NCBI RefSeq assembly: GCF_001005825.1
Contig: NZ_LBHV01000004.1
Span: 620,001-684,000 of the forward strand
Length of the DNA: 64,000 bases
DNA from: Rhizobium sp. LC145
Lineage (GTDB): Bacteria; Pseudomonadota; Alphaproteobacteria; Rhizobiales; Rhizobiaceae
Direction of reading: 5' to 3'
Position 1 is the first letter of the stretch, and each line of letters opens with the position of its first letter. This document shows, in pieces, positions 1 through 10,579 of the stretch. A model generated the notes under the pieces. The model saw only the letters and a list, made by a program, of their open reading frames with translations. It had not been told where the DNA came from and did no database searches. A program made the position numbers and the translations under genes.

Positions 1-290
1 ATTATCGGAACCGACAATTCGCCGGCAACCTTGGCGACCTCGCCCGCGCCAAGGGCATTGACCGCGAAGGCGAGCTCCTTCTCGGTTTCGGCTTTGTCGA
101 CCGCCGTATAGGCTGCCGCGGAGATGATGACATCCGGCCTTGCGGCAAGAATGGCTTCCCGGATCGAGTGCGGCTCGGCTAGATCGAGCTCCGGCCGGCC
201 CAGCCGCACCAGGTCGATGCCATGGGCTGGCGCTGCGCTCGCAAGCGCTTGCGCCACCTGACCTTGCTTGCCGGTCACCGCCACGCGCAT
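1..290 (-). CDS. rfbD: dTDP-4-dehydrorhamnose reductase, N-terminal part
   Basis: Partial gene: the start is at 290 and it runs off the left edge. The visible N-terminus has a reduced SDR nucleotide-binding motif (MRVAVTGKQGQVAQAL) and the segment AAYTAVDKAE, typical of RmlD/RfbD. This enzyme reduces dTDP-4-keto-L-rhamnose to dTDP-L-rhamnose with NAD(P)H in the cytoplasm. It begins 3 bp after the rfbB stop, so it is the third gene of an rfbC-rfbB-rfbD operon. rfbA (glucose-1-phosphate thymidylyltransferase) would be expected next, outside the window. Confidence 0.9.
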   Translation of the reverse strand, partial: MRVAVTGKQGQVAQALASAAPAHGIDLVRLGRPELDLAEPHSIREAILAARPDVIISAAAYTAVDKAETEKELAFAVNALGAGEVAKVAGELSVPI

Positions 291-293
291 CGG

Positions 294-1349
294 CTACACC
301 TTCGTGAGCGTTCCAAGCCGCTCCCCCGAATAAACCTTCTCGCGCAAGGGGCGCCACCAGAGTTCGTTGTCGAGATACCAGATGATGGTCTTCTCTATGC
401 CCGTGTCGAAGCTCTCGCGCGGGTTCCAGTCGAGTTCCGCCCTCAGTTTCGTCGCATCGATTGCATATCTGGCGTCATGCCCGGGGCGATCCGTGACATG
501 GCTGATGAGCTTCTCGTGAGGTGCGCCCTGCGGTTTCAGCCGGTCCATGATGGCACAGATCCGCTTGACCACGTCGATGTTTCTGCGCTCGTTCTGACCT
601 CCGACATTGTACTTTTCGCCGATCCTGCCGCGGGAGGCGATGAGATGCAGCGCGCGGGCGTGATCCTCGACATAGAGCCAATCGCGCACATTCGCTCCGC
701 TGCCATAGATCGGCAGCGCCTTCTGCTCGAGCGCGTTGAGGATGGTGAGCGGGATAAGCTTTTCCGGAAAATGGAAGGGGCCGTAATTGTTCGAACAGTT
801 CGAGACGACCACCGGTAATCCATAGGTCCGATGCCAGGCGATCGCCAGGTGATCGCTGGCAGCCTTCGAGGCCGAGTAGGGCGAGGACGGATCGTACGGC
901 GTCATCTCATGAAAAAGCCCTTCGTCCCCGAGCGAACCGTAGACCTCGTCGGTGGAGACATGCAGGAAGCGGAAACCCTCCTTTTCCTCCCCCGAAAGAC
1001 CGTTCCAATGGTGCAGAGCCGCCTGGAGCAGTTCGAAAGTGCCCATGACATTGGTGTTGATGAAGTCGGCCGCGCCGTTGATCGAGCGATCCACGTGACT
1101 TTCGGCGGCAAGATGCATCACCCGATCGGGCCGGAACTCGGCAAAGGCCTGCCGCATGACCCCGCCATCACAGACATCGGCCCGCAGAAAACGATAATTG
1201 GGCATGCTCTCGACGGAGCCGAGCGAAGCCAGATTGCCGGCATAGGTGAGCTTGTCGATATTCAGGACTTCAGCCCCCACGTCGTGGACGAGGTGACGCA
1301 CCACGGCAGATCCTATGAAGCCTGCACCGCCGGTAACCAGAATACGCAC
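294..1349 (-). CDS. rfbB: dTDP-glucose 4,6-dehydratase
   Basis: A 351-residue extended SDR enzyme that converts dTDP-D-glucose to dTDP-4-keto-6-deoxy-D-glucose, the second step to dTDP-L-rhamnose. Visible signatures are the NAD motif GGAGFIG at residues 7-13, the S-T-D-E active-site stretch (132-135) with the acid-base pair D134/E135, and the YSASK motif with Y158 and K162. Length is normal for RmlB. It lies 27 bp downstream of rfbC and 3 bp upstream of rfbD on the same strand, so the three genes are almost certainly co-transcribed. The rhamnose would feed LPS O-antigen or another surface glycan; succinoglycan contains none. Confidence 0.96.
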   Translation of the reverse strand: MRILVTGGAGFIGSAVVRHLVHDVGAEVLNIDKLTYAGNLASLGSVESMPNYRFLRADVCDGGVMRQAFAEFRPDRVMHLAAESHVDRSINGAADFINTNVMGTFELLQAALHHWNGLSGEEKEGFRFLHVSTDEVYGSLGDEGLFHEMTPYDPSSPYSASKAASDHLAIAWHRTYGLPVVVSNCSNNYGPFHFPEKLIPLTILNALEQKALPIYGSGANVRDWLYVEDHARALHLIASRGRIGEKYNVGGQNERRNIDVVKRICAIMDRLKPQGAPHEKLISHVTDRPGHDARYAIDATKLRAELDWNPRESFDTGIEKTIIWYLDNELWWRPLREKVYSGERLGTLTKV

Positions 1350-1376
1350 GAGGAAGCCTCCAACCTCAATTGAGCG

Positions 1377-1931
1377 TCAGGGAAACAGATCGGCCTGGTC
1401 CGCGAGTATCGGATGTCCCCTGTCCTTGTCGGACAGAACAGCCTCCGCCTCGCCGATGCCCCACTCGATATTCAGCGCCGGATCGTTCCAGGCGATCCCC
1501 CGGTCGCTTTCGGGATTGTAGTAATCGGTGACTTGATAGAAGACCTCCGCATTATCGGTCAGCGTGACAAAGCCGTGCGCGAAACCTTCGGGAACCCAGA
1601 GCTGCCGGCCGTTTTCAGCGGAAAGCTCCGCGGCGACATGCCTGCCGAAGGTCGGCGAGGAGCGCCTGATGTCCAGGGCGATATCCCGGATCGCCCCTCT
1701 CAGGCACCGGACGAGCTTGCCTTGAGCCGCAAGCGGCGTTTGGAAATGCAATCCTCGGACCACGCCCTTTGATCTGGAAAACGACTGATTGTGCTGAACG
1801 AAACGGACATTCGGCGCATGCAGGGCGAAAACATCCTCCCGAAACGTCTCGCAAAACCATCCTCGACGATCTTCATGGCGTCGCGGGGTGATCAGCAACG
1901 GTCCCTGGATGGATAGTTTTTCGACAAGCAT
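1377..1931 (-). CDS. rfbC: dTDP-4-dehydrorhamnose 3,5-epimerase
   Basis: A 184-residue cupin epimerase, standard for RmlC, which epimerises C3 and C5 of dTDP-4-keto-6-deoxyglucose. The motif VVRGLHFQ carries the catalytic base H62. The stretches LWVPEGFAHGF and FYQVTDYYNPE are family signatures and contain the usual catalytic tyrosine. It is the first gene of the minus-strand rfb operon. The 169 bp between its start and the end of the uronate-dehydrogenase-like gene must hold the operon promoter; I could not pick out clear -35/-10 boxes there. Confidence 0.95.
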   Translation of the reverse strand: MLVEKLSIQGPLLITPRRHEDRRGWFCETFREDVFALHAPNVRFVQHNQSFSRSKGVVRGLHFQTPLAAQGKLVRCLRGAIRDIALDIRRSSPTFGRHVAAELSAENGRQLWVPEGFAHGFVTLTDNAEVFYQVTDYYNPESDRGIAWNDPALNIEWGIGEAEAVLSDKDRGHPILADQADLFP

Positions 1932-2100
1932 TCAATCCAACACTTTCTCGAACAGGAGAGCCCGCGACGGCCGGAAACTGTCAGCCATCCTTCCTATCAG
2001 AAAATTCCGTGCGGTGGATATCATCCGATTTGCCGATCCCCTCCCCCACTCAGGTGAGGTAGGCGGCTTCCGGATATCGACGGTGGGGGGCAGGTCGAGC

Positions 2101-2913
2101 CTAGCTCTTCCCCTCGGGCGCGCGGCCGTACCCTTGCGAAGTGAAGGAACCGCCCTGGAAGCGGCGGGCGACCGGATCATCCGGATCAGCGGCCACCTTG
2201 TCTGCAAAAGCTTCGGCATTGTCTTCGGCGCGGTAGCCGATGCGCGCCGCATCATCCTCTCCCCACCAGGAGCGCGTATTGGCCGAAACGCCCCACAAAA
2301 GGGCATGGCCGGTCTTTTCCGCTTCGATTGCGGCGATCACCATCCGCAACAGGTCCGGATAGGAAAACCAGGTGGAGAGATGGCGGATTTCCGTGGGCTC
2401 ACGGATGGCTGAGCCGATGCGGATATGCACGCTTTCGATCCCGAACTTGTCGAAATAGAAGCTGCCGACATCTTCCGCGAAAAGCTTCGAAACGCCGTAG
2501 AAACCGTCCGGCCTCGGCCGATCCCTGACGCTGAGCTTCTTGCCGCGCTCGTAAAAGCCGATCGTGTGGTTCGAACTCGCGAAGATGACCCGCGCGCGGT
2601 TGACCCGCGCCGCTTCGAAGACATTGACCGTGCCGACGATATTGCCGGGCAGGATGGTTTCGAAGGATTTCTCGACGGCAACGCCGCCGAAATGGATGAT
2701 CGTATCGGCACCCTCGGCGACCTTCGCAATCTTCTCCGCATCCGCAAGATCGGCCTGCACGAAACGTGCACCTTCCGGAACCTCGCCCGGAAACGGCAGG
2801 ATATCGGTCAGCACGAGCCCCGGATAGCGCGAGGCAAGCTCGACGGCCAGGAAGCGGCCGAGCACGCCGGACGCGCCGGTCAACAGAACCTTGCGGCTTG
2901 CTGCGTCTGGCAT
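2101..2913 (-). CDS. udh: Uronate dehydrogenase-like NAD-dependent SDR
   Basis: A 270-residue extended SDR close in sequence to the Agrobacterium uronate dehydrogenase, which oxidises hexuronates to aldaro-lactones with NAD+. It shows GASGVLG at 13-19, the FASSNHTIG segment (112-119) typical of Udh, and the catalytic YGVSK motif (Y139, K143). The C-terminal RFQGGSF resembles the end of Udh. It is the last gene of the minus-strand set gntR-dapA family-SMP-30-udh and starts 4 bp after the SMP-30 stop. That places a sugar oxidase next to a lactonase, as an oxidative sugar-acid route requires. The exact sugar is not decided by sequence. Confidence 0.8.
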   Translation of the reverse strand: MPDAASRKVLLTGASGVLGRFLAVELASRYPGLVLTDILPFPGEVPEGARFVQADLADAEKIAKVAEGADTIIHFGGVAVEKSFETILPGNIVGTVNVFEAARVNRARVIFASSNHTIGFYERGKKLSVRDRPRPDGFYGVSKLFAEDVGSFYFDKFGIESVHIRIGSAIREPTEIRHLSTWFSYPDLLRMVIAAIEAEKTGHALLWGVSANTRSWWGEDDAARIGYRAEDNAEAFADKVAADPDDPVARRFQGGSFTSQGYGRAPEGKS

Positions 2914-2917
2914 CGGA

Positions 2918-3787
2918 TCAAAGTCCCTTCATGCGTGAAACTGCAGCGCCCGCGACCGGCGCCTTGGCGAGGAAGATGCCGCCCGACAGCGGATATTCCG
3001 CAAGCCGCGCTGCGTTGAGCCTGTGGCTCGTGACAAGCATTGTCTTCATATCGGGCCCACAGAAGCACGGCATGGTCGGCGCGCTCGCCGGCACCGGATA
3101 TTGCGCGACGATTTTGCCGTCCGGGTCATAGCGGTTCAACCGGGCTGCGGAAACGCCGGCACTCCAGTAGAAGCCTTCGGCATCGCAGGCGCCGCCGTCC
3201 GGCCGACCCGTCTCCTCGTCGGGATGAGCGATCCGCACGCCTTTGCCGATCTCTCCGGTCGCCGGATCGAAATCATGCCTGTCCAGCCATTTGCCCGCCG
3301 AATCCGTGTGGAACATCGTCCGCCCATCCGGCGCCCAGGCAAGCCCGTTCGAGGTGAACATGCCCGTCTTCTTCTTCACGATGCTTCCGTCCGCCGAGAC
3401 CCGATAGAGCGTGCCGATCGGTTCGCGGTCGGTGCGCTGGTCCATCGTGCCGACCCAGAAGCAACCATCGGGCCCCACCTTGCCGTCGTTGAAGCGGTTG
3501 GTCTCGATCTCGCCCTCAAGCCGAGCAAGCGTCCGCCGCTCCCCGGTATCGGGATCGAAGAGGATCACTTCCCGCGCCAGTGCGACGACCAGCCGGCCGC
3601 TTTCGCAAAGGCCGAGCGAGCCGGCATTCGCCTCGAAGCTCCAGTCGCCGACGATCTCGCCGTTAAGTTTCAGCGCAATCACACGATTGTTGGTGATATC
3701 GCAAAGAAAGACCTGGCTGCGTCGTTCGTCCCAGACCGGGCTTTCCCCAAGCGACAGGGTAAGTCCTTCGATTGCCGTGAATTCCAT
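2918..3787 (-). CDS. SMP-30/gluconolactonase family lactonase
   Basis: A 289-residue six-bladed beta-propeller of the SMP-30/LRE family, metal-dependent lactonases that open sugar lactones. Expected metal-site regions are visible: ESPVWD near residue 15, RFNDGKVGPDG, and the NGLAWAPDG segment. I placed the start at 3787 rather than an upstream in-frame ATG at 3826 because GGGAGG lies just upstream and homologues begin near MEFTAIEG. It lies between the DHDPS-family gene (53 bp away) and the udh-like gene (4 bp), consistent with hydrolysing the lactone made by the udh-like enzyme. Confidence 0.87.
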   Translation of the reverse strand: MEFTAIEGLTLSLGESPVWDERRSQVFLCDITNNRVIALKLNGEIVGDWSFEANAGSLGLCESGRLVVALAREVILFDPDTGERRTLARLEGEIETNRFNDGKVGPDGCFWVGTMDQRTDREPIGTLYRVSADGSIVKKKTGMFTSNGLAWAPDGRTMFHTDSAGKWLDRHDFDPATGEIGKGVRIAHPDEETGRPDGGACDAEGFYWSAGVSAARLNRYDPDGKIVAQYPVPASAPTMPCFCGPDMKTMLVTSHRLNAARLAEYPLSGGIFLAKAPVAGAAVSRMKGL

Positions 3788-3840
3788 CCGATCCCTCCCA
3801 CCGGTCCTTCCCACTGGTTCTTCCATGTCCGGCCGCCGCT

Positions 3841-4749
3841 TCAGGCGGCGATCGGCTCCCAGCTTTTCAGCATCTGTTCAAGCTTGCTGCGGTCCACAGC
3901 ATCCAATGCGGGAAGCCCCGGTCGGCGCACCGGCCCGACATCCTCGCCACGCAGCATGAGCGCTTCCTTGACGACCGTGACATTGGCACCATTGTTGAAC
4001 TTGGTGCGCAACGTCTCGAAGCCTGCAATCTCCGCGACGAGCCTGCGAGCCGCCGCATAGTCGCCAGCCTCCAGCGCCTTCCATACCGCAAGAGAGCGCA
4101 GCGGATCGACATTGACAAGGCCGGACGTGAAACCCCTGGCTCCCAGCGCATAAAAGGGCGCTGCCCAGCCTTCCGCAAGACCGCAGATCCAGACGGCATC
4201 CGTCCCTTCGGTGGCACGAACGCATTCCGAAAGCAGCATCAGGTTGGAGGACGCGAATTTCACGCCGGCGATGTTCGGATGGGTCGCGACCCGCACGAGA
4301 TCGGCCACGGGGATCGCATCAGAACGGATATAGGCCACCAGCGGCAGTTCGGAGGCTTCCGCGATCGCGATGAAATAATCCGCCTGACAGTGCGGCGCCG
4401 CAAAGGGATCGAGCGGGTGGTGTACCATGATACCATCCGCCCCTTCCCGCTTCGCGGCAGCAGCGGTTGCGATCGCCTCGCGTTCCGACCGGCCCGCCGC
4501 GGCGGTCACCGCCGCTTTGCCGTCAGCCGCGGCGATGCAGATCGCCTGCAGCCGAAGTACCTCCTCGAAGCGGAGGCTGTAGAACTCACCGGTATTGCCG
4601 CCCGAAACGACGTTGTGGACACCCGCATCGGCAATGCGGCGGATGATCTTGCCGGTGAGACCGGGCTCGATCTCCCCGTCTTTCGAGTAGGCGGTAACAT
4701 GAACGCCCGAAATACCCGTCAGGACGCGCTTGTATTCGCGAATATCCAT
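3841..4749 (-). CDS. Dihydrodipicolinate synthase family aldolase/dehydratase
   Basis: A 302-residue class I aldolase-superfamily enzyme (DapA/NanA/KdgD fold). GGNTGEF (50-56) is the pyruvate-binding loop, Y140 is the likely proton-relay tyrosine, and K164 in GVKFASSN is the Schiff-base lysine. In sugar-acid operons such enzymes are 2-keto-3-deoxy-acid dehydratases or aldolases rather than lysine biosynthetic enzymes. Here it could act on a 2-keto-3-deoxy sugar acid made by the divergent IlvD-type dehydratase. It starts 12 bp after the GntR gene, so the regulator and enzyme share a transcript. The precise substrate (keto-deoxy-arabinonate, -glucarate or other) is not determined. Confidence 0.82.
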   Translation of the reverse strand: MDIREYKRVLTGISGVHVTAYSKDGEIEPGLTGKIIRRIADAGVHNVVSGGNTGEFYSLRFEEVLRLQAICIAAADGKAAVTAAAGRSEREAIATAAAAKREGADGIMVHHPLDPFAAPHCQADYFIAIAEASELPLVAYIRSDAIPVADLVRVATHPNIAGVKFASSNLMLLSECVRATEGTDAVWICGLAEGWAAPFYALGARGFTSGLVNVDPLRSLAVWKALEAGDYAAARRLVAEIAGFETLRTKFNNGANVTVVKEALMLRGEDVGPVRRPGLPALDAVDRSKLEQMLKSWEPIAA

Positions 4750-4761
4750 TCCCCGTTTCCC

Positions 4762-5445
4762 TTAGTTTTCGGAATGAGCCAGAAAGGCGAGGTGTTTCTC
4801 GCCCGAACGTATGACGTGATCGCGCATCAGCCGCTCTGCCAAATCGGGATTTCGCGTGATGATCGCGTTTGCAATGGCCTGATGCTCTTCGAAGGCAAGC
4901 AGCCGCTCCGGTTCATCGGAAAGCGCGTTTACACTCGCCGCATGGTCATAAATCTGCTGCCCGCTCTGGAGCCGGCGCAGATAATTGCAGCCCGATGCCT
5001 CGTAGATCAGATTGTGGAACTGCTCGTTGAGCCCGATAAGGTGCAACACATCGCTGGTTCTGGAGCCTGCCCGCATGAGCGGCAGAAGTTCCCGCATTCG
5101 CTTGATGTGATCCTCGGTGATACGCTTGGCGGCCTGACGCGCGATCATGCTCTCGAGCGCTGCCCGCGCCAGCATCATCTCTTCCGCCTGGGCAGCATCG
5201 AAGGTGACATAGATGCCGCGACGCGCTTCCGAACGCACGAGGCCTTCCGCCTCCAGCACGCGCAGCGCTTCCTTCAGCGGGGTCGTGCTGATGCCGAGCT
5301 GGGCTGCGAGCTGCCGCTCGTTGAACTTGTCGCCGCTTTTCAGCCGGCCGGAGAGGATCGCTTCGCGGACGAGGCCATAGACGTGGTCACGCAGGCTTTT
5401 CAGGAAAACCGGCTCGACTGACAGGAATGGATCCTGATCGGTCAT
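4762..5445 (-). CDS. GntR family (FadR/FCD) transcriptional regulator
   Basis: A 227-residue regulator with an N-terminal winged helix-turn-helix at about residues 12-80 (REAILSGRLKSGDKFNERQLAAQLGISTTPLKEALRVLEAEGLV is partly shown by NERQLAAQLG) and a C-terminal all-helical FCD ligand-binding domain at about 85-215, with the usual metal/ligand histidines (NEQFHNLIY, EEHQAI, RDHVIRSG). A good Shine-Dalgarno (GGGAGGA) precedes the ATG. It is first in the minus-strand operon and divergent from the IlvD-type dehydratase. It very likely represses both directions from the palindromes at 5493-5525 and is released by a sugar acid. Confidence 0.92.
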   Translation of the reverse strand: MTDQDPFLSVEPVFLKSLRDHVYGLVREAILSGRLKSGDKFNERQLAAQLGISTTPLKEALRVLEAEGLVRSEARRGIYVTFDAAQAEEMMLARAALESMIARQAAKRITEDHIKRMRELLPLMRAGSRTSDVLHLIGLNEQFHNLIYEASGCNYLRRLQSGQQIYDHAASVNALSDEPERLLAFEEHQAIANAIITRNPDLAERLMRDHVIRSGEKHLAFLAHSEN

Positions 5446-5485
5446 CCTATCCTCCCGCGCCTCTCAGATGCCCAATCGCTACCAT

Positions 5486-5525
5486 CTGAAATTTGATATA
5501 TCAAGGCTGAAATTTGATATATCAA
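5486..5525. promoter_or_regulatory. Tandem GntR/FadR-type operators
   Basis: Two copies of CTGAAATTTGATATATCAA lie at 5486-5504 and 5507-5525. Each holds the perfect 12-bp palindrome TTGATATATCAA (5493-5504 and 5514-5525). The copies are 21 bp apart, two helical turns, so two dimers would bind the same DNA face. They sit in the divergent promoter between gntR (start 5445) and the dehydratase gene (start 5659). AT-rich short palindromes of this form are usual for FCD regulators. That the adjacent GntR protein binds here is inference. Confidence 0.75.
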
Positions 5526-5658
5526 TCCGCAAAAAGCCTGCTAAGTTGCCTGCCGGGAAGAGGTGGTCCCACCTCCCTATGTTCCGTTCCGCGAGTTTAG
5601 GAGACAAATCGGAAGGAGCATCGGACAGGGCCAAACAGGATATTCTGGAAGACGATCA

Positions 5659-7386
<1,728 letters not shown>

Positions 7387-7399
7387 GCGGGGAGACCTG

Positions 7400-8125
7400 A
7401 TGACCGATTACGTGCTTTCCGATGCGACGCGCAAGAAATACGAAAGCGTGAGCTGCGCGACGCTCTGCACCGCGCTCTTCAAGCGCGGCCTGCGCAACCA
7501 GTTCATCCAGGATGTGCATCCGCTGAAACCCAAAGCCCGTAACATGGTGGGCCAGGCCTTCACCCTGCGCTATATCCCGGCACGCGAGGACCTGAACCCG
7601 CTTACCGTCTTCCAGAACCCGGAACATCCGCAACGCGCGGCGGTCGAGCGCTGCCCGCCCGGCCATGTGATGGTGATGGACAGCCGCAAGGACCCACGCG
7701 CGGCTTCCGCCGGCTCGATCCTCGTATCGCGGCTGATGGTGCGCGGCGTTGCCGGAGTCGTCACCGATGGCGGTTTCCGCGATAGCCCCGAGATCGCCGA
7801 ACTCGATATCCCCGCCTATCACTCGCGGCCGTCCGCCCCGACCAACCTGACGCTCCACCAGGCGCTCGACATCAACGTGCCGATCGGCTGCGGCGACGTG
7901 GCGGTCTGGCCGGGCGACGTCGTCATCGGCGATGCCGAAGGCGTAGTGATCGTGCCCGCCCATCTCGCCGAAGAGATCGCCGACGAGGCAGTGGAGATGA
8001 CCGCGTTCGAGGATTTCGTCACCGAGGAAGTGCTGAACGGCCGTTCCATCATCGGCCTCTATCCGGCGACGAAGGAAGAGACGAAGGCCGATTTCGCCAA
8101 ATGGCGAGCCGCCAAGGGTCGCTAA
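7400..8125 (+). CDS. RraA-family protein (possible keto-acid aldolase)
   Basis: A 241-residue RraA/HMG-aldolase fold protein. The signature VTDGGFRDSPEI carries the Arg-Asp pair that binds substrate and metal in the 4-hydroxy-4-methyl-2-oxoglutarate aldolase branch, and DVAVWPGDVVIGDAEGVVIVP is the conserved late block. The annotation 'ribonuclease regulator' comes from E. coli RraA. In a sugar-acid operon a class II aldolase or oxaloacetate-decarboxylase-type activity is more likely. It is co-transcribed with the dehydratase (13-bp gap, GGGGAG Shine-Dalgarno at 7389-7394), suggesting it works on the 2-keto-3-deoxy acid or a downstream product. Function is inferred. Confidence 0.85.
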   Translation: MTDYVLSDATRKKYESVSCATLCTALFKRGLRNQFIQDVHPLKPKARNMVGQAFTLRYIPAREDLNPLTVFQNPEHPQRAAVERCPPGHVMVMDSRKDPRAASAGSILVSRLMVRGVAGVVTDGGFRDSPEIAELDIPAYHSRPSAPTNLTLHQALDINVPIGCGDVAVWPGDVVIGDAEGVVIVPAHLAEEIADEAVEMTAFEDFVTEEVLNGRSIIGLYPATKEETKADFAKWRAAKGR

Positions 8126-8138
8126 TCTCAACACGGCG

Positions 8139-8159
8139 CCGCGACGATCGATGTCGCGG
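8139..8159. terminator. Stem-loop between convergent genes
   Basis: A perfect 7-bp inverted repeat (CCGCGAC, 8139-8145; GTCGCGG, 8153-8159) with a 7-nt loop lies between the RraA gene and the converging nitrilase gene. There is no T-run, so it is at best a weak or factor-assisted bidirectional terminator. Confidence 0.45.
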
Positions 8160-8163
8160 TGCT

Positions 8164-8937
8164 CTACCGGCCTAAATCGGCAAGATAGGTATTTTCCGCT
8201 TTCGACTTGGCGAATGCCGCGGGGTCGATCTTCGCGATCAGCAGCGCTTCGCCTTCCACCGGCCCTTCGGCAAGCAGGCTGCCATCCGGTGCTGCGATCC
8301 GCGAAAGCCCCGCATAGGCGAAGTTCTCGTCCGCCCCGCAATGATTGATGTAAGCGACGAAAACCTGGTTCTCGAACGCGCGCACCCGGATCATATGCTC
8401 GGCGATGAAACTGCCGGACCAGCCTTTCGGCAATGCGGTCGGCACCACCACGAGATCGGCCCCGGCCTTTGCCAGACGACGCACGTTTTCCGGAAACTCC
8501 ACATCATAGCAGATCAGGAATCCGAGCCTGAGGTTTCCCACAGTCACCAGCACCTCGCGCTGGTCTTCCTGACGGAACCATTGCCGCTCGTAGGGTCCGT
8601 AGAGATTGCACTTGCGGTAGACCGCGGTCTGCCCCTTGTCGTCGGTGAAGAAAGCGCTGTTGAAGACGGCTTCATGGGTCTTCTCGGCAAAACCCGCGAC
8701 GATCGCCAGACCATGCCTTTCAGCCATTTCCGAAAGCCGCTCGGTGACCTCGCCATGGGCGGGAACGGCAAGCGACGGAAACTTCTCCGCCGCGCCATAG
8801 CCGGTCAACGCCAGTTCCGGCCCGATCAGCAGATCGGCCCCCTCAGCCTTCGCCCTTTCGGCGGCGCGATCGATCTTGGCGAGGTTCGCCTCGACATCAC
8901 CCACGATCGATTCCATCTGGAGACCGGCAATCTTCAT
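8164..8937 (-). CDS. Carbon-nitrogen hydrolase (nitrilase superfamily amidase)
   Basis: A 257-residue nitrilase-superfamily enzyme with the complete catalytic triad: E41 (GPELALTGYG), K109 (YRKCNLYGPYE) and C143 (LICYDVEFPENVR). The last motif is shared with aliphatic amidases and N-carbamoyl-amine hydrolases. It is the last gene of the speB/ABC-transporter operon and overlaps the upstream permease by 4 bp (ATGA). The context suggests it hydrolyses an amide or carbamoyl product of the imported polyamine or guanidino compound, for example an N-carbamoylputrescine- or 4-guanidinobutyramide-like molecule. The substrate is not identifiable from sequence. Confidence 0.88.
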   Translation of the reverse strand: MKIAGLQMESIVGDVEANLAKIDRAAERAKAEGADLLIGPELALTGYGAAEKFPSLAVPAHGEVTERLSEMAERHGLAIVAGFAEKTHEAVFNSAFFTDDKGQTAVYRKCNLYGPYERQWFRQEDQREVLVTVGNLRLGFLICYDVEFPENVRRLAKAGADLVVVPTALPKGWSGSFIAEHMIRVRAFENQVFVAYINHCGADENFAYAGLSRIAAPDGSLLAEGPVEGEALLIAKIDPAAFAKSKAENTYLADLGR

Positions 8938-9728
8938 TTGTCTTCCGCCATGGCTCCGAGCAGTTTCGGCAGGTCGCCGAAGCGGGCGACGAGGCCGAAG
9001 ACCACCGCTGCGATTGCCAGGAACAACACCGTGACCGAGGCCATGGTGGGCGTATAGCCGTAGCGCAGCGCGTTGAAGATCTTGATCGGCAGGGTTTCCA
9101 TCGTGAAGCCCACCGTCATGTAGGCGACGATGTACTCATTGAGCGACAGTACGAAGGCGAAGGCATAGCCGGAGACCACATAGGGCAGGATCAGCGGCAT
9201 CACGACGGTGCGGAAGATCGTCCTGTCATCCGCGCCCATGGTCGCGGCCGCTTCCACCAGCGAACGGTCGATCGCCGAAAAGCCGAGCGACAGCGTCACC
9301 AACGGCAGGGTCACGAAGAAGATCGCGTGGCTGATGACCGCGGTCCAAGGCTGGCCATAAAAGCCGGTCGTCGCCCAGAAGGTGAGCAGCCCCAATGCGG
9401 TGATGACCGGCGGCAGGGTGAAGGGTGCTACGCCGAGAAGCCGGAAGATGTTTGCCCAGGGCGCTACCCGCCGCCACAGGAACCAGGCAAGCGGCAGCGC
9501 GACGAGCAGCGCCAGCGCGGCCGAAAGCGCAGCCAGCGTGACGGAAGCGATGAGCGCATTGCGCCATTCGCTGTTGGTGAAGATCTCGCCATACCAGGAG
9601 AGCGAAAAACCCTGCGGCGGAAAGGCGAGCGTCTGTTTCTGGTTGACCGAGACGCCGGCGACGACGATCAGCGGCAGGGCCAGGAACAGGCCGACGAGGA
9701 AGAAGAAAAGGCGGCGCAGCGCGGTCAT
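8934..9728 (-). CDS. ABC transporter permease, PotC-like
   Basis: A 264-residue inner-membrane permease with six predicted hydrophobic segments, starting with LFFFLVGLFLALPLIVVAGVS near residue 8. It carries the cytoplasmic EAA-type loop (VEAAATMGADDRTIFRTVVMPLILP) that docks on the ATPase. It resembles PotC/YdcV of spermidine/putrescine importers. It overlaps the PotB-like gene by 4 bp upstream and the nitrilase gene by 4 bp downstream, so all are translationally coupled. Confidence 0.92.
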   Translation of the reverse strand: MTALRRLFFFLVGLFLALPLIVVAGVSVNQKQTLAFPPQGFSLSWYGEIFTNSEWRNALIASVTLAALSAALALLVALPLAWFLWRRVAPWANIFRLLGVAPFTLPPVITALGLLTFWATTGFYGQPWTAVISHAIFFVTLPLVTLSLGFSAIDRSLVEAAATMGADDRTIFRTVVMPLILPYVVSGYAFAFVLSLNEYIVAYMTVGFTMETLPIKIFNALRYGYTPTMASVTVLFLAIAAVVFGLVARFGDLPKLLGAMAEDK

Positions 9729-10579
9729 GCGGCCTCCTTCTGGCGTCCGGCATAAAGCGCCAGTCCCACGAGACCAAGCGTGACCAGCACGAGGAAGACG
9801 GCCATGGCCGCCGCGAACGGCATGTTCGACTGGTAGATCGCCTGGTCGGTGATCAGCACCGAAAGCGTCCAGTGCTGCGGCCGGCCGAGAAGCTGCGGCA
9901 GAAGATAGGAGCCAAGCGCGAAGATGAAGACCATGATCAGCGTCGCAAGGATGGTGTTCCTGAGCGCCGGCACGACGACGGTGAAAAAGGCCTTTACCGG
10001 AGAGGCGCCGAGGGTGCGCGCCGCTTCCGTCAGCGTCGGGTCGAGCCGCACCAGCGCCGGATAGAGAACCAGCACGGTATAGGGAAAGGCCTGGTAGGTC
10101 ATCGCGGTCATCACCGCGCCGAAGCTCGGCGTCAGCGCCTGCGGCTGCGCCATCAGCCCCAGCCAGACGAAGAGATTGGTGAGACCCGCCGTGCGCGAGA
10201 ACAGTGTAGACCAGGCAAAACCGATCATCACTTCCGAGAGCGACAGGATCGAGAGCAGCGCCACCAGCCAGAGGATCTGCACCTTCCGCGCCGTACGGGA
10301 CAGGAGATAGGTGAAGGGAATGCCGATGACGACGCAGGCAATCGCCACCGCGATCGCCAGCATCAGCGAGAAGCCCAGAACCCGGCCGAAGAACAGGCTG
10401 AGGAAGCGTGCATAATTGTCCAGCACGAAGGCCGGCTGGTAGAAGCCGCCCTGCTCGCGCTGGAAGAAGGAAACCGCGATCATCGTGGCGAAGGGCACCA
10501 CGAAGAACACGGTCAGCATGCCGGCCGGAAAGAAGAGCGGCCCATAGTCGGCGAGGCGCTGGGGCGGTTCGCGTCTCAT
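9725..10579 (-). CDS. ABC transporter permease, PotB-like
   Basis: A 284-residue inner-membrane permease with about six transmembrane segments and the EAA-type coupling loop (TEAARTLGASPVKAFFTVVVPALRNTI). It belongs to the PotB/YdcU type of polyamine and related importers. It overlaps the ATPase gene and the second permease gene by 4 bp each. Together with the ATPase and the Tat-exported binding protein it forms one importer. Confidence 0.92.
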   Translation of the reverse strand: MRREPPQRLADYGPLFFPAGMLTVFFVVPFATMIAVSFFQREQGGFYQPAFVLDNYARFLSLFFGRVLGFSLMLAIAVAIACVVIGIPFTYLLSRTARKVQILWLVALLSILSLSEVMIGFAWSTLFSRTAGLTNLFVWLGLMAQPQALTPSFGAVMTAMTYQAFPYTVLVLYPALVRLDPTLTEAARTLGASPVKAFFTVVVPALRNTILATLIMVFIFALGSYLLPQLLGRPQHWTLSVLITDQAIYQSNMPFAAAMAVFLVLVTLGLVGLALYAGRQKEAA

